DNA of 64,000 bases from Bathynomus jamesi (lineage: Eukaryota; Arthropoda; Malacostraca; Isopoda; Cirolanidae). The position numbers and the translations under genes were made by a program. The notes under the pieces were generated by a model. The model had not been told where the DNA came from. It saw only the letters and a list, made by a program, of their open reading frames with translations, and did not search any database. The stretch lies in NCBI GenBank assembly GCA_023014485.1, contig JAJOZX010009086.1, positions 99,308 to 163,307 on the forward strand, read 5' to 3'. Positions 11,001 to 25,300 of the stretch are shown piece after piece (within the stretch, counting starts at the first letter, position 1; each line of letters opens with the position of its first letter).

Positions 11001-12865
11001 TATGACTTCGAATCTAACTATGACTTCGAATCTAACTCTGACTTGAACTAAAAACTGTCTGACTTCAAATAAAACTGTCTGACTTCAAATAAAACTCTCT
11101 GACTTGAACTCTATCAAGTATTTCTATAAAATCTCTGGGGCGGTTGGCCGTCTTGGCGCAACCTTCTGATTGACCTCTTATCAATATCTGAAAACTATCT
11201 GACTTGAACGCTTGTCAAGTATTCTGAACTGTAACTTGAACTCTTATCAAGTATTTTGAAACTTAACTGTCTAACTTGAAACTGCTTCAAGTATTTCTAT
11301 AAATCTCTAAACTCTCTCTAAACTCTGTAAAACTCTCTCTTCTTAATTTGCAAGACAATTCAATTCAGTAATTGAAAAAAAATTGCAAACAAAAAAATAA
11401 AAAATGTAAACAATATTTCATTCTAATGTACGGGAAGGTACATAAAATAAAATTATTCTATACTGAATATAACAGTGAAAAATAACTCTCTTGAAATTAA
11501 CTCTTGAAATTAACTCTGTTACAATTAACTCTGTTACAATTAACTCTGTTACAATTAACTCTCTGTGACTTTTAACCTTCTGACTTGACCTTTATCAAAT
11601 ATTCTGAAACTATCTGACTTGAACGCTTGTCAAGTATTCTGAACTGTAACTTGAACTCTTATCAAGTATTCTTGAACTTAACTGTCTAACTTGAAAACTG
11701 CTTCAAGTATTTCTATAAATCTCTAAACTCTCTCTAAACTCTGTAAACTCTCTCTCTCTTAATTTGCAAGTCAATTCAATTCAGTAATTGAAAAAAAATT
11801 TGCAAACAAAAAATAAAAAATGTAAACAATTTCATTCTAATGTACGGGAAGGTACATAAAATAAAATTATTCTATACTGAATATAACAGTGAAAATAACT
11901 CTCTTGAAATTAACTCTTGAAATTAACTCTGTTACAATTAACTCTGTTACAATTAACTCTGTTACAATTAACTCTCTGTGACTTTTAACTTTGTGACTTT
12001 TAACTTTTGTGACTTTTAACTTTTGTGAAAATTACTGTTTCACTAAAAAAAATGTATCACTGGTGTCTGAAATGTTCACTGTGTTTCTTGTAAATTCTAA
12101 CTTAATATTCATTATTAACTGTTAATAATACTGACTTTTCAAGTGTTTATAAATTTCTTAAAAAAAAACAAACTGTACTTAACAAAAATTTTCTTGAGAC
12201 GTGTCCTGAAGACGTCTTGCTGGCTACTTCTTCTTGGATGAAAACTAGGCGTGGAGAACTTGGAGTCGTGACACACCGATTCAAGGGTGGATGTTACGAA
12301 CTAGAAGTCGTGACACGCCGGTCAACTGGTTTTATCCTGATGCAGGGTAATTTCTATCTTGGCCAAAGAGTGGCCTCTTCTTAAAATCATCTTCTTCTTA
12401 AAATAATCTTCTCACCTGATGCAGGGTAATTTCTATCTTAGCCAAAGAGGGCCTCTTCTTAAAATCATCTTCTTAAAATAATCTTCTCATCCTGGCAATA
12501 GGGCGCCAACTTTTGTTTATCCTGGCTATAGGGTCGCAAGCTGTTTTAGAATCTTCTTATCTTCTTCTTCTTCTTATCCTGGCTGGGTCTGGGGTGTCTC
12601 GTATAGACGAGGCGTTCTTGTTAAGGGGCAAGGGGCCTCTGCCCCCTCCCCGCAGCGAGGCTGCTAATCAAGGAGTCCCAATGAAGTAGAGCCTGCTTGA
12701 AGTGTCTTGACTGAAGTTGCTAATCAGAAGTGAAGTAATTTTACAAGTACAGATAATATAGTCTAAATGTTTGGGGAGACAATCGAAGGTTAAGTTTCCC
12801 CCCTTTTTAAACACATAATCAGATGTTTTTGAAAGATTTCAACTAAAAAAAAATATAAATAAAAA
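8041..12865. repeat. Unit 1 (4825 bp)
   Basis: Full unit with an expanded 18 bp minisatellite of eight copies (about 10887-11040), where most units have six. It has left-edge variants: A in TTTTCATTTTTACAG near 8337 and TTTTCTTGAGAC near 12188. Many one-base deletions occur from about 11160 on. Confidence 0.95.
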
Positions 12866-15800
12866 AGAACAACAGTATCGCCGATTCTACATTTTTGACG
12901 GCAATATCATTTCGTAATAGCACATAAGCACAATTTTGAGTACATGACTGAGTACGTATTAATTTGGTTCATTACAATTACGATTACAATTACCAATTAA
13001 TTCACATTCACTTGTTGTTTAATTACACTTCCATTTTAAAGTACATTCTTACATGATAAATTAAATCATTACATTTAATTACAGTTTCACTGAAGTACAT
13101 TACAAGTTATTATTAATTAAAGTATTACAGTTAATTACAATTAAACAGTTACTATAACTTTTCATTTTTACAGTGTTTCATATTAATAGACAATTAAGAT
13201 GTTAGAAAAATAATACAAAGTACATGGCACTTACGAGATAATTTATTTACGAAATAATATGTTATAATGTTATGAATTTGAAATCAGAGCGGACGGAGGC
13301 ATCTGATCTTTGAGGCGCTCGAATCTGCTGTCGTGAGGGAATTTTATAACTTCTTAACTCAGCATTTCTGAGTTCAACTGGGAGGTCATATAATTAAAAA
13401 TAAAAATGAAAAAAATAATACGAGAACGTTTTTTCGCGTTTCGAACGAATGCGAAAGTTTTGCATTTCATGATTGACACGAGTAAACATAGACTGATAAG
13501 TTGATAGGGCATAAGTAGACAATAGGTAGATGAATGAATAAGTAATAAATTAATAATGATAGCGGTCAAGAAAGAACATGAATGTAAGAATGAGTATGGT
13601 TCAATAATAATGTTTATGCTACATAACATATAAATAATGACTTCTATAGAGTGTTTAGTCCTTAGGGAAATAAATGACGGGAAAATGTGACGTCATAGTT
13701 ATTGAATTTTTACGTATAGTACAAATCATTGTAGGAAGATTTACAAGAACGAATTAGAGACACAGAGTGGGAAACGTAAAGAGAATAAAGTTATTTTGTG
13801 ACGTCATAGTGTATAAGTCATTATTAGAAAGATGAATTAGAAAAATACAGGAATGAATAAAGACGTACAAATCGAAATTCTATCCAAACTCGCTTATGTG
13901 ATTTTGGTTTCTGTAAAAATGGACAATGAATTCATATAATGATGGTGTAGGAATTGTTCATTGTTCACTTTTTACATTACTCTCCTCTTTTAAAAATGAT
14001 ATTTATACAATAATTTAATAGGGACCATTAATACAATAACAAATGAGAAAATAACATCCTAACAGGGTACCATTAATACAATACAATGAGAAAATAACAT
14101 CCTAACAGGGTACATTAGTTACAATACAAATTTTATACAGAACGATTTCGCGTGGTCGAGTACAATGCAGAGTATCCAAATTTTTAAAATGACACTTGCT
14201 TACAAAATATAAAAAATCAAAGATTGATACTTTAGTTTAGACAAACATTTAATAGGATTAATACATTAATTTAGACAACCAATTAAGTTAGACAAACAAG
14301 GATATGGTTAAATTTTTTTAGAATTTTTTTTTTTTTTCTGTGGGAAAATTACATTCATAATGAATAGGAAAAAGGGAAAAATATAAATCGTACAATCTAT
14401 AAGCTAATTTTTATTGACTAGTGTAGGTAAAAATAGAATTACGTAATGGATGATGTATAGACCTGTGGTCTAGTGTGTATTTATGTTTATTGGGTACAAA
14501 GTGTGTATTTTATAAGTTCGAGAGACATTAGCTGAGAGGATTGTTAAATTAACTGAATAAATGCATGAGCAAGATATTAGGAAGCAAAATGATTAAGATA
14601 TATAGCATAGTTTGCACTTACGTAATGAAATAGTTTTATTGTGATATTCAATGATTTCAGCATAAGGTTTGTATATATATAGTATATATATAGTGTGCAT
14701 GCATTTTTATTGACTGTTGTAGGTACAAATCGAATTACGTAGTGGATGATGTATAGACCTGTGGTCAAATGTGTGTTTATGTTTATTGGGTACAAAGTGT
14801 GTATTTTATAATTTCGAGACACAGATTAAATTCGACTACTAAAATTCATAACCATATTCTGTAGTAGTATGTCAATTTGACTATAATTTCGTTTGATACC
14901 TTACAAATGGTACAATAACAATTTAAGGACAGTTACTCACGATTAATTGAACAAAAGAAAAATAAAAATACAAATTAAAAAATATAAATCAATTATGCAT
15001 TTCAACGAGCTAAATACAATTTTAATATTCTAAAAAATAAAAGTAAATCGAGCCATAGATGAGTTTCGACTAAGAATAAAAAAGTTATTGAAATGGAAGG
15101 GAAGCATTTCGAACAATCTTTTCTTTTAATAATTTCAATTGAATTTTACATTAAAAATTATTTTATTAATAAAAAAAAATATTAAAAAGGTTTAATAATT
15201 TTTGCAGGTTAAGTAGAAAAATCATACTCTTTCGTTGAATGTTGATAGAATTGAATTATTTGATATTTTAAAAAAGCAGAGATTGCTTGTCACACTACTT
15301 AGAACAAAAATTAAAAAAGTTGGAACAAAACGGAGGGACGGCATGTTCCTCATATACATTACGATAATTATCCAAATCGTTACAACCTTTGTACAAATAA
15401 TAAATTACATAACTATATATTTATATACATAACAATGCATGAAAAGGGAAAGACAAATAAGTGAATTCCGTCTTACAAACAAAGAAAAAAGGTTAAACTA
15501 AAGACGCAAATCGGTCAATTCAGGTTGAATTTAATTCTCATTTTAAAAAAATAAGGTTGAATTAAATTCTCTTGAACAACAAAAAAAAAAGGTTGAATTC
15601 AATTGACTGCATTGAAATGAATGGGTATTTGAAACTAACAGAGACTGCCTCAAAACAAAACTCTCTGACTTAAAACAAAAACTCTCTGACTTTGAATAAA
15701 AACTCTGACTTCGAATCTAACTCTGACTTCGAATCTAACTCTGACTTCGAATCTAACTCTGACTTCGAATCTAACTATGACTTCGAATCTAACTATGACT

Positions 15801-17614
15801 TCGAATCTAACTCTGACTTGAACTAAAACTGTCTGACTTCAAATAAAACTGTCTGACTTCAAATAAAACTCTCTGACTTGAACTCTATCAAGTATTTCTA
15901 AAAAATCTCTGGGGCGGTTGGCCGTCTTGGCGCAACCTTCTGACTTGACCTCTTATCAAATATTCTGAAACTATCTGATGAACGCTTGTCAAGTATTCTG
16001 AACTGTAACTTGAACTCTTATCAAGTATTCTTGAAACTTAACTGTCTAATTGAAACTGCTTCAAGTATTTCTATAAATCTCTAAACTCTCTCTAAACTCT
16101 GTAAACTCTCTCTCTCTTAATTTGCAAGTCAATTCAATTCAGTAATTGAAAAAAAATTTGCAAACAAAAAAATAAAAAAATGTAAACAATTTCATTCTAA
16201 TGTACGGGAAGGTACATAAAATAAAATTATTCTATACTGAATATAACAGTGAAAATAACTCTCTTGAAATTAACTCTTGAAATTAACTCTGTTACAATTA
16301 ACTCTGTTACAATTAACTCTCTGTGATTTTAACCTTCTGACTTGACCTCTTATCAAATATTCTGAAACTATCTGACTTGAACGCTTGTCAAGTATTGAAC
16401 TGTAACTTGAACTCTTATCAAGTATTCTTGAAACTTAACTGTCTAACTTGAAACTGCTTCAAGTATTCTATAAATCTCTAAACTCTCTCTAAACTCTGTA
16501 AACTCTCTCTCTCTTAATTTGCAAGTCAATTCAATTCAGTAATTGAAAAAATTTGCAAACAAAAAAATAAAAAATGTAAACAATATTTCATTCTAATGTA
16601 CGGGAAGGTACATAAAATAAAATTATCTCTACTAAATATAACAGTGAAAAATAACTCTCTTGAAATTAACTCTTGAAATTAACTCTGTTACAATTAACTC
16701 TGTTACAATTAACTCTGTTACAATTAACTCTCTGTGACTTTTAACTTTGTGACTTTAACTTTTGTGACTTTTAAACTTTTGTGAAAATTACTGTTTCACT
16801 AAAAAAAATGTATCACTGGTGTCTGAAATGTTCACTGTGTTTCTTGTAAATTCTAACTTAATATTCATTATTAAATGTTAATAATACTGACTTTTCAAGT
16901 GTTTATAAATTTCTTAAAAAAAAAAAACTGTACTTAACAAAATTTCCTTGAGACGTGTCCTGAAGACGTCTTGCTGGCTACTTCTTCTTGGATGAAAACT
17001 AGGCGTGGAGAACTTGGAGTCGTGACACACCGATTCAAGGGTGGATGTTACGAACTAGAAGTCGTGACACGCCGGTCAACTGGTTTTATCCTGATGCAGG
17101 GTAATTTCTATCTTGGCCAAAGAGTGGCCTCTTCTTAAAATCATTCTTCTTAAAATAATCTTCTCATCTGATGCAGGGTAATTTCTATCTTGGCCAAAGA
17201 GTGGCCTCTTCTTAAAATCATCTTCTTAAAATAATCTTCTCATCTGGCAATAGGGCGCCAACTTTTGTTTATCCTGGCTATAGGGTCGCAGCTGTTTTAG
17301 AATCTTCTTATCTTCTTCTTCTTCTTATCCTGGCGGGTCTGGAGTGTCTCGTATAGACGAGGCGTTCTGTTAAGGGGCAAGGGGCCTCTGCCCCTCCCCG
17401 CAGCGAGGCTGCTAATCAAGGAGTCCCAATGAAGTAGAGCCTTGCTTGAAGTGTCTTGACTGAAGTCGCTAATCAGAAGTGAAGTAATTTTACAAGTACA
17501 GTATAATATAGTCTAAATGTTTGGGGGAGACAATCGAAGGTTAAGTTTCCCCCTTTTTAAACACATAATCAGATGTTTTTGAAAGATTTCAACTAAAAAA
17601 AATATAAATAAAAA
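12866..17614. repeat. Unit 2 (4749 bp), shortest full unit
   Basis: It is about 75 bases shorter than the core units, mostly through scattered one- and two-base deletions plus one missing 15 bp repeat (two instead of three copies near 16284). It starts with the edge variant TTTTCATTTTTACAG and ends with the core variant TTTCCTTGAGAC, so the switch between sequence types lies inside it. Confidence 0.95.
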
Positions 17615-20600
17615 AGAACAACAGTATCGCCGATTCTACATTTTGACGGCAATATCATTTCGTAATAAGCACATAAGCACAATTTTGAGTACATGACTGA
17701 GTACGTATTAATTTTGGTTCATTACAATTACGATTACAATTACCAATTAATTCACATTCACTTGTTGTTTAATTACACTTCCATTTTAAAGTACATTCTT
17801 ACATGATAAATTAAATCATTACATTTAATTACAGTTTCACTGAAGTACATTACAAGTTATATTAATTTAAAGTATTACAGTTAATTACAATTAAACAGTT
17901 ACTATAACTTTTCGTTTTTACAGTGTTTCATATTAATAGACAATTAAGATGTTAGAAATATAATACAAAGTACATGGCACTTACGAGATAATTATTTACG
18001 AAATAAATATGTTATAATGTTATGAATTTGAAATCAGAGCGGACGGAGGCATCTGATCTTTGAGGCGCTCGAATCTGCTGTCGTGAGTGGAATTTTATAA
18101 CTTCTTAACTCAGCATTTCTGAGTTCAACTCGGGAGGTCATATAATTAAAAATAAAAATGAAAAAAATAATACGAGAACGTTTTTTCGCGTTCTCGAACG
18201 AACTGCGAAAGTTTTGCATTTCATGATTGACACGAGTAAACATAGACTGATAAGTTGATAGGGCATAAGTAGACAATAGGTAGATGAATGAATAAGTAAT
18301 AAAATTAATAAAGGATAGCGGTCAAGAAAGAACATGAATGTAAGAATGAGTATGGTTCAATAATAATGTTTATGCTACATAACATATAAATATGACTTCT
18401 ATAGAGTGTTTAGTCCTTAGGGAAATAAATGACGGGAAAATGTGACGTCATCATAGTTATGGAATTTTTACGTATAGTACAAATCATTGTTAGGAGATTA
18501 CAAGAACGGAATTAGAGACACAGAGGGGAAACGTAAAGAGAATAAAGTTATTTGTGACGTCATAGTTATAAGTCATTATTAGAAAGATGAATTAGAAAAA
18601 TACAGGAATGAATAAAGACGTACAAATCGAAATTCTATCCAAAACTCGCTTATGTGATTTTTGGTTTCTTATGTAAAATGGACAATGAATTCATATAATG
18701 ATGGTGTAGGAATTGTTCATTGTTCACTTTTACATTACTCCTCTTTTAAAAATGATATTATACAATAATTAATAGGGTACCATTAATACAATACAAATGA
18801 GAAAATAACATCCTAACAGGGTACCATTAATACAATACAATGAGAAAATACATCCTAACAGGGTACCATTAGTTACAATACAAATTTATACAGAACGATT
18901 TCGCGTGGTCGAGTACAATGCAGAGTATCCAAATTTTTAAAATGACACTGCTTACAAAATATAAAAATCAAAGATTGATACTTTAGTTTAGACAAACATT
19001 TAATAGGATTAATACATTAATTTAGACAACCAATTAAGTTAGACAAACAAGGATATGGTTAAATTTTTTTTAGAATTTTTTTTTTTTTTCTGTGGGGAAA
19101 ATTACATTCATAATGAATAGGAAAAAGGGAAAAATATAAATCGTACAATCTATAAGCTAATTTTTATTGACTAGTGTAGGTAAAAATAGAATTACGTAAT
19201 GGATGATGTATAGACCTGTGGTCTAGTGTGTATTTATGTTTATTGGGTACAAAGTGTGTATTTTATAAGTTCGAGAGACATTAGCTGAGAGGATTGTTAA
19301 ATTAACTGAATAAATGCATGAGCAAGATATATTAGGAAGCAAAAATGATTAAGATTATATAGCATAGTTTGCACTTACGTAATGAAATAGTTTTATTGTG
19401 ATATTCAATGATTTTAGCATAAGGTTTGTATATATATAGTATATATATAGTGTGCATGCATTTTTATTGACTGTTGTAGGTACAAATCGAATTACGTAGT
19501 GGATGATGTATAGACCTGTGGTCAAATGTGTGTTTATGTTTATTGGGTACAAAGTGTGTATTTTATAATTTCGAGACACAGATTAAATTCGACTACTAAA
19601 ATTCATAACCATATTCTGTAGTAGTATGTCAATTTGACTATAATTTTCGTTTGATACCTTACAAATGGTACAATAACAATTTAAGGACAGTTACTCACGA
19701 TTAATTGAACAAAAGAAAATAAAAATACAAATTAAAAAATATAAATCAATTATGCATTTCAACGAGCTAAATACAATTTTATAATATTCTAAAAAATAAA
19801 AGTAAATCGAGCCATAGATGAGTTTCGACTAAGAATAAAAAAGTTATTGAAATGGAAGGGAAGCATTTCGAACAATCTTTTCTTTTAATAATTTCAATTG
19901 AATTTTACATTAAAAATTATTTTTATATAATAAAAAAAATATTAAAAAGGTTTAATAATTTTTGCAGGTTAAGTAGAAAAATCATACTCTTTCGTTGAAT
20001 GTTGATAGAATTTGAATTATTTGATATTTTAAAAAGCAGAGATTGCTTGTCACACTACTTAGAACAAAAATTAAAAAAAGTTGGAACAAAACGGAGGGAC
20101 GGCATGTTCCTCATATACATTACGATAATTATCCAAATCGTTACAACCTTTGTACAAATAATAAATTACATAACTATATATTTTATACATAACAATGCAT
20201 GAAAAGGGAAAGACAAATCAGTGAATTTCCGTCTTACAAACAAAGAAAAAAGGTTAAACTAAAGACGCAAATCGGTCAATTCAGGTTGAATTTAATTCTC
20301 ATTTAAAAAAAAAAGGTTGAATTAAATTCTCTTGAACAACAAAAAAAAAGGTTGAATTCAATTGACTGCATTGAAATGAATGGGTATTTGAAACTAACAG
20401 AGACTGCCTCAAAACAAAACTCTCTGACTTAAAACAAAACTCTCTGACTTTGAATAAAACTCTGACTTCGAATCTAACTCTGACTTCGAATCTAACTCTG
20501 ACTTCGAATCTAACTCTGACTTCGAATCTAACTATGACTTCGAATCTAACTATGACTTCGAATCTAACTCTGACTTGAACTAAAACTGTCTGACTTCAAA

Positions 20601-22392
20601 TAAAACTGTCTGACTTCAAATAAAACTCTCTGACTTGAACTCTATCAAGTATTTCTATAAAAATCTCTGGGGCGGTTGGCCGTCTTGGCGCAACCTTCTG
20701 ACTTGACCTCTTATCAAATATTCTGAAACTATCTGACTTGAACGCTTGTCAAGTATTCTGAACTGTAACTTGAACTCTTATCAAGTATTCTTGAAACTTA
20801 ACTGTCTAACTTGAAACTGCTTCAAGTATTTCTATAAATCTCTAAACTCTCTCTAAACTCTGTAAACTCTCTCTCTCTTAATTTGCAAGTCAATTCAATT
20901 CAGTAATTGAAAAAAAATTTGCAAACAAAAAAATAAAAAATGTAAACAATATTTCATTCTAATGTACGGGAAGGTACATAAAATAAAATTATTCTATACT
21001 GAATATAACAGTGAAAATAACTCTCTTGAAATTAACTCTTGAAATTAACTCTGTTACACAATTAACTCTGTTACAATTAACTCTCTGTGACTTTTAACCT
21101 TCTGACTTGACCTCTTATCAAATATTCTGAAACTATCTGACTTGAACGCTTGTCAAGTATTCTGAACTGTAACTTGAACTCTTATCAAGTATTCTTGAAA
21201 CTTAACTGTCTAACTTGAAACTGCTTCAAGTATTTCTATAAATCTCTAAACTCTCTCTAAACTCTGTAAACTCTCTCTCTCTCTAATTTGCAAGTCAATT
21301 CAATTCAGTAATTGAAAAAAAATTTGCAAACAAAAAAATAAAAAATGTAAACAATATTTCATTCTAATGTACGGGAAGGTACATAAAATAAAATTATTCT
21401 ATACTGAATATAACAGTGAAAATAACTCTCTTGAAATTAACTCTTGAAATTAACTCTGTTACAATTAACTCTGTTACAATTAACTCTGTTACAATTAACT
21501 CTCTGTGACTTTTAACTTTTGTGACTTTTAACTTTTGTGACTTTTAACTTTTGTGAAAATTACTGTTTCACTAAAAAAAATGTATCACTGGTGTCTGAAA
21601 TGTTCACTGTGTTTCTTGTAAATTCTGACTTAATATTCATTATTAACTGTTAATAATACTGACTTTTCAAGTGTTTATAAATTTCTTAAAAAAAAAACTG
21701 TACTTAACAAAATTTCCTTGAGACGTGTCCTGAAGACGTCTTGCTGGCTACTTCTTCTTGGATGAAAACTAGGCGTGGAGAACTTGGAGTCGTGACACAC
21801 CGATTCAAGGGTGGATGTTACGAACTAGAAGTCGTGACACGCCGGTCAACTGGTTTTATCCTGATGCAGGGTAATTTCTATCTTGGCCAAAGAGTGGCCT
21901 CTTCTTAAAATCATCTTCTTCTTAAAATAATCTTCTCATCCTGATGCAGGGTAATTTCTATCTTGGCCAAAGAGTGGCCTCTTCTTAAAATCATCTTCTT
22001 AAAATAATCTTCTCATCCTGGCAATAGGGCGCCAACTTTTGTTTCCTGGCTATAGGGTCGCAAGCTGTTTTAGAATCTTCTTATCTTCTTCTTCTTCTTA
22101 TCCTGGCTGGGTCTGGGGTGTCTCGTATAGACGAGGCGTTCTTGTTAAGGGGCAAGGGGCCTCTGCCCCCTCCCCGCAGCGAGGCTGCTAATCAAGGAGT
22201 CCCAATGAAGTAGAGCCTTGCTTGAAGTGTCTTGACTGAAGTCGCTAATCAGAAGTGAAGTAATTTTACAAGTACAGTATAATATAGTCTAAATGTTTGG
22301 GGGAGACAATCGAAGGTTAAGTTTCCCCCCTTTTTAAACACATAATCAGATGTTTTTTGAAAGATTTCAACTAAAAAAAATATAAATAAAAA
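17615..22392. repeat. Unit 3 (4778 bp)
   Basis: It carries the core G in TTTTCGTTTTTACAG. Beside the first TGACGTCA site, TCA is duplicated (18447-18452). A two-base insertion (GTTACACAATT) lies near 21054, in a block reduced to two 15 bp repeats. Confidence 0.95.
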
Positions 22393-25300
22393 AGAACAAC
22401 AGTATCGCCGATTCTACATTTTTGACGGCAATATCATTTCGTAATAGCACATAAGCACAATTTTGAGTACATGACTGAGTACGTATTAATTTTGGTTCAT
22501 TACAATTACGATTACAATTACCAATTAATTCACATTCACTTGTTGTTTAATTACACTTCCATTTTAAAGTACATTCTTACATGATAAATTAAATCATTAC
22601 ATTTAATTACAGTTTCACTGAAGTACATTACAAGTTATTATTAATTTAAAGTATTACAGTTAATTACAATTAAACAGTTACTATAACTTTTCGTTTTTAC
22701 AGTGTTTCATATTAATAGACAATTAAGATGTTAGAAATATAATACAAAGACATGGCACTTACGAGATAATTTATTTACGAAATAATATGTTATAATGTTA
22801 TGAATTTGAAATCAGAGCGGACGGAGGCATCTGATCTTTGAGGCGCTCGAATCTGCTGTCGTGAGTGGAATTTTATAACTTCTTAACTCAGCATTTCTGA
22901 GTTCAACTCGGGAGGTCATATAATTAAAAATAAAAATGAAAAAAATAATACGAGAACGTTTTTCGCGTTCTCGAACGAACTGCGAAAGTTTTGCATTTCA
23001 TGATTGACACGAGTAAACATAGACTGATAAGTTGATAGGGCATAAGTAGACAATAGGTAGATGAATGAATAAGTAATAAAATTAATAAAGGATAGCGGTC
23101 AAGAAAGAACATGAATGTAAGAATGAGTATGGTTCAATAATAATGTTTATGCTACATAACATATAAATAATGACTTCTATAGAGTGTTTAGTCCTTAGGG
23201 AAATAAATGACGGGAAAATGTGACGTCATAGTTATTGAATTTTTACGTATAGTACAAATCATTGTTAGGAATTTACAAGAACGAATTAGAGACACAGAGT
23301 GGGAAACGTAAAGAGAATAAAGTTATTTTGTGACGTCATAGTGTATAAGTCATTATTAGAAAGATGAATTAGAAAAATACAGGAATGAATAAAGACGTAC
23401 AAATCGAAATTCTATCCAAAACTCGCTTATGTGATTTTTGGTTTCTTATGTAAAAATGGACAATGAATTCATATAATGATGGTGTAGGAATTGTTCATTG
23501 TTCACTTTTTACATTACTCTCCTCTTTTAAAAAAAATAAATAAATTTATACAATAATTTAATAGGGTACCATTAATACAATACAAATGAGAAAATAACAT
23601 CCTAACAGGGTACCATTAATACAATACAATGAGAAAATAACATCCTAACAGGGTACCATTAGTTACAATACAAATTTTATACAGAACGATTTCGCGTGGT
23701 CGAGTACAATGCAGAGTATCCAAATTTTTAAAATGACACTTGCTTACAAAATATAAAAAATCAAAGATTGATACTTTAGTTTAGACAAACATTTAATAGG
23801 ATTAATACATTAATTTAGACAACCAATTAAGTTAGACAAACAAGGATATGGTTAAATTTTTTTAGAATTTTTTTTTTTTTTTTTTGTGGGGAAAATTACA
23901 TTCATAATGAATAGGAAAAAGGGAAAAATATAAATCGTACAATCTATAAGCTAATTTTTATTGACTAGTGTAGGTAAAAATAGAATTACGTAATGGATGA
24001 TGTATAGACCTGTGGTCTAGTGTGTATTTATGTTTATTGGGTACAAAGTGTGTATTTTATAAGTTCGAGAGACATTAGCTGAGAGGATTGTTAAATTAAC
24101 TGAATAAATGCATGAGCAAGATATATTAGGAAGCAAAAATGATTAAGATTATATAGCATAGTTTGCACTTACGTAATGAAATAGTTTTATTGTGATATTC
24201 AATGATTTTAGCATAAGGTTTGTATATATATAGTATATATATAGTGTGCATGCATTTTTATTGACTGTTGTAGGTACAAATCGAATTACGTAGTGGATGA
24301 TGTATAGACCTGTGGTCAAATGTGTGTTTATGTTTATTGGGTACAAAGTGTGTATTTTATAATTTCGAGACACAGATTAAATTCGACTACTAAAATTCAT
24401 AACCATATTCTGTAGTAGTATGTCAATTTGACTATAATTTTCGTTTGATACCTTACAAATGGTACAATAACAATTTAAGGACAGTTACTCACGATTAATT
24501 GAACAAAAGAAAATAAAAATACAAATTAAAAAATATAAATCAATTATGCATTTCAACGAGCTAAATACAATTTTATAATATTCTAAAAAATAAAAGTAAA
24601 TCGAGCCATAGATGAGTTTCGACTAAGAATAAAAAAGTTATTGAAATGGAAGGGAAGCATTTCGAACAATCTTTTCTTTTAATAATTTCAATTGAATTTT
24701 ACATTAAAAATTATTTTTATATAATAAAAAAATATTAAAAAGGTTTAATAATTTTTGCAGGTTAAGTAGAAAAATCATACTCTTTCGTTGAATGTTGATA
24801 GAATTTGAATTATTTGATATTTTAAAAAGCAGAGATTGCTTGTCACACTACTTAGAACAAAAATTAAAAAAAGTTGGAACAAAACGGAGGGACGGCATGT
24901 TCCTCATATACATTACGATAATTATCCAAATCGTTACAACCTTTGTACAAATAATAAATTACATAACTATATATTTATATACATAACAATGCATGAAAAG
25001 GGAAAGACAAATCAGTGAATTTCCGTCTTACAAACAAAGAAAAAAGGTTAAACTAAAGACGCAAATCGGTCAATTCAGGTTGAATTTAATTCTCATTTAA
25101 AAAAAAAAAGGTTGAATTAAATTCTCTTGAACAACAAAAAAAAAGGTTGAATTCAATTGACTGCATTGAAATGAATGGGTATTTGAAACTAACAGAGACT
25201 GCCTCAAAACAAAACTCTCTGACTTAAAACAAAACTCTCTGACTTTGAATAAAACTCTGACTTCGAATCTAACTCTGACTTCGAATCTAACTCTGACTTC

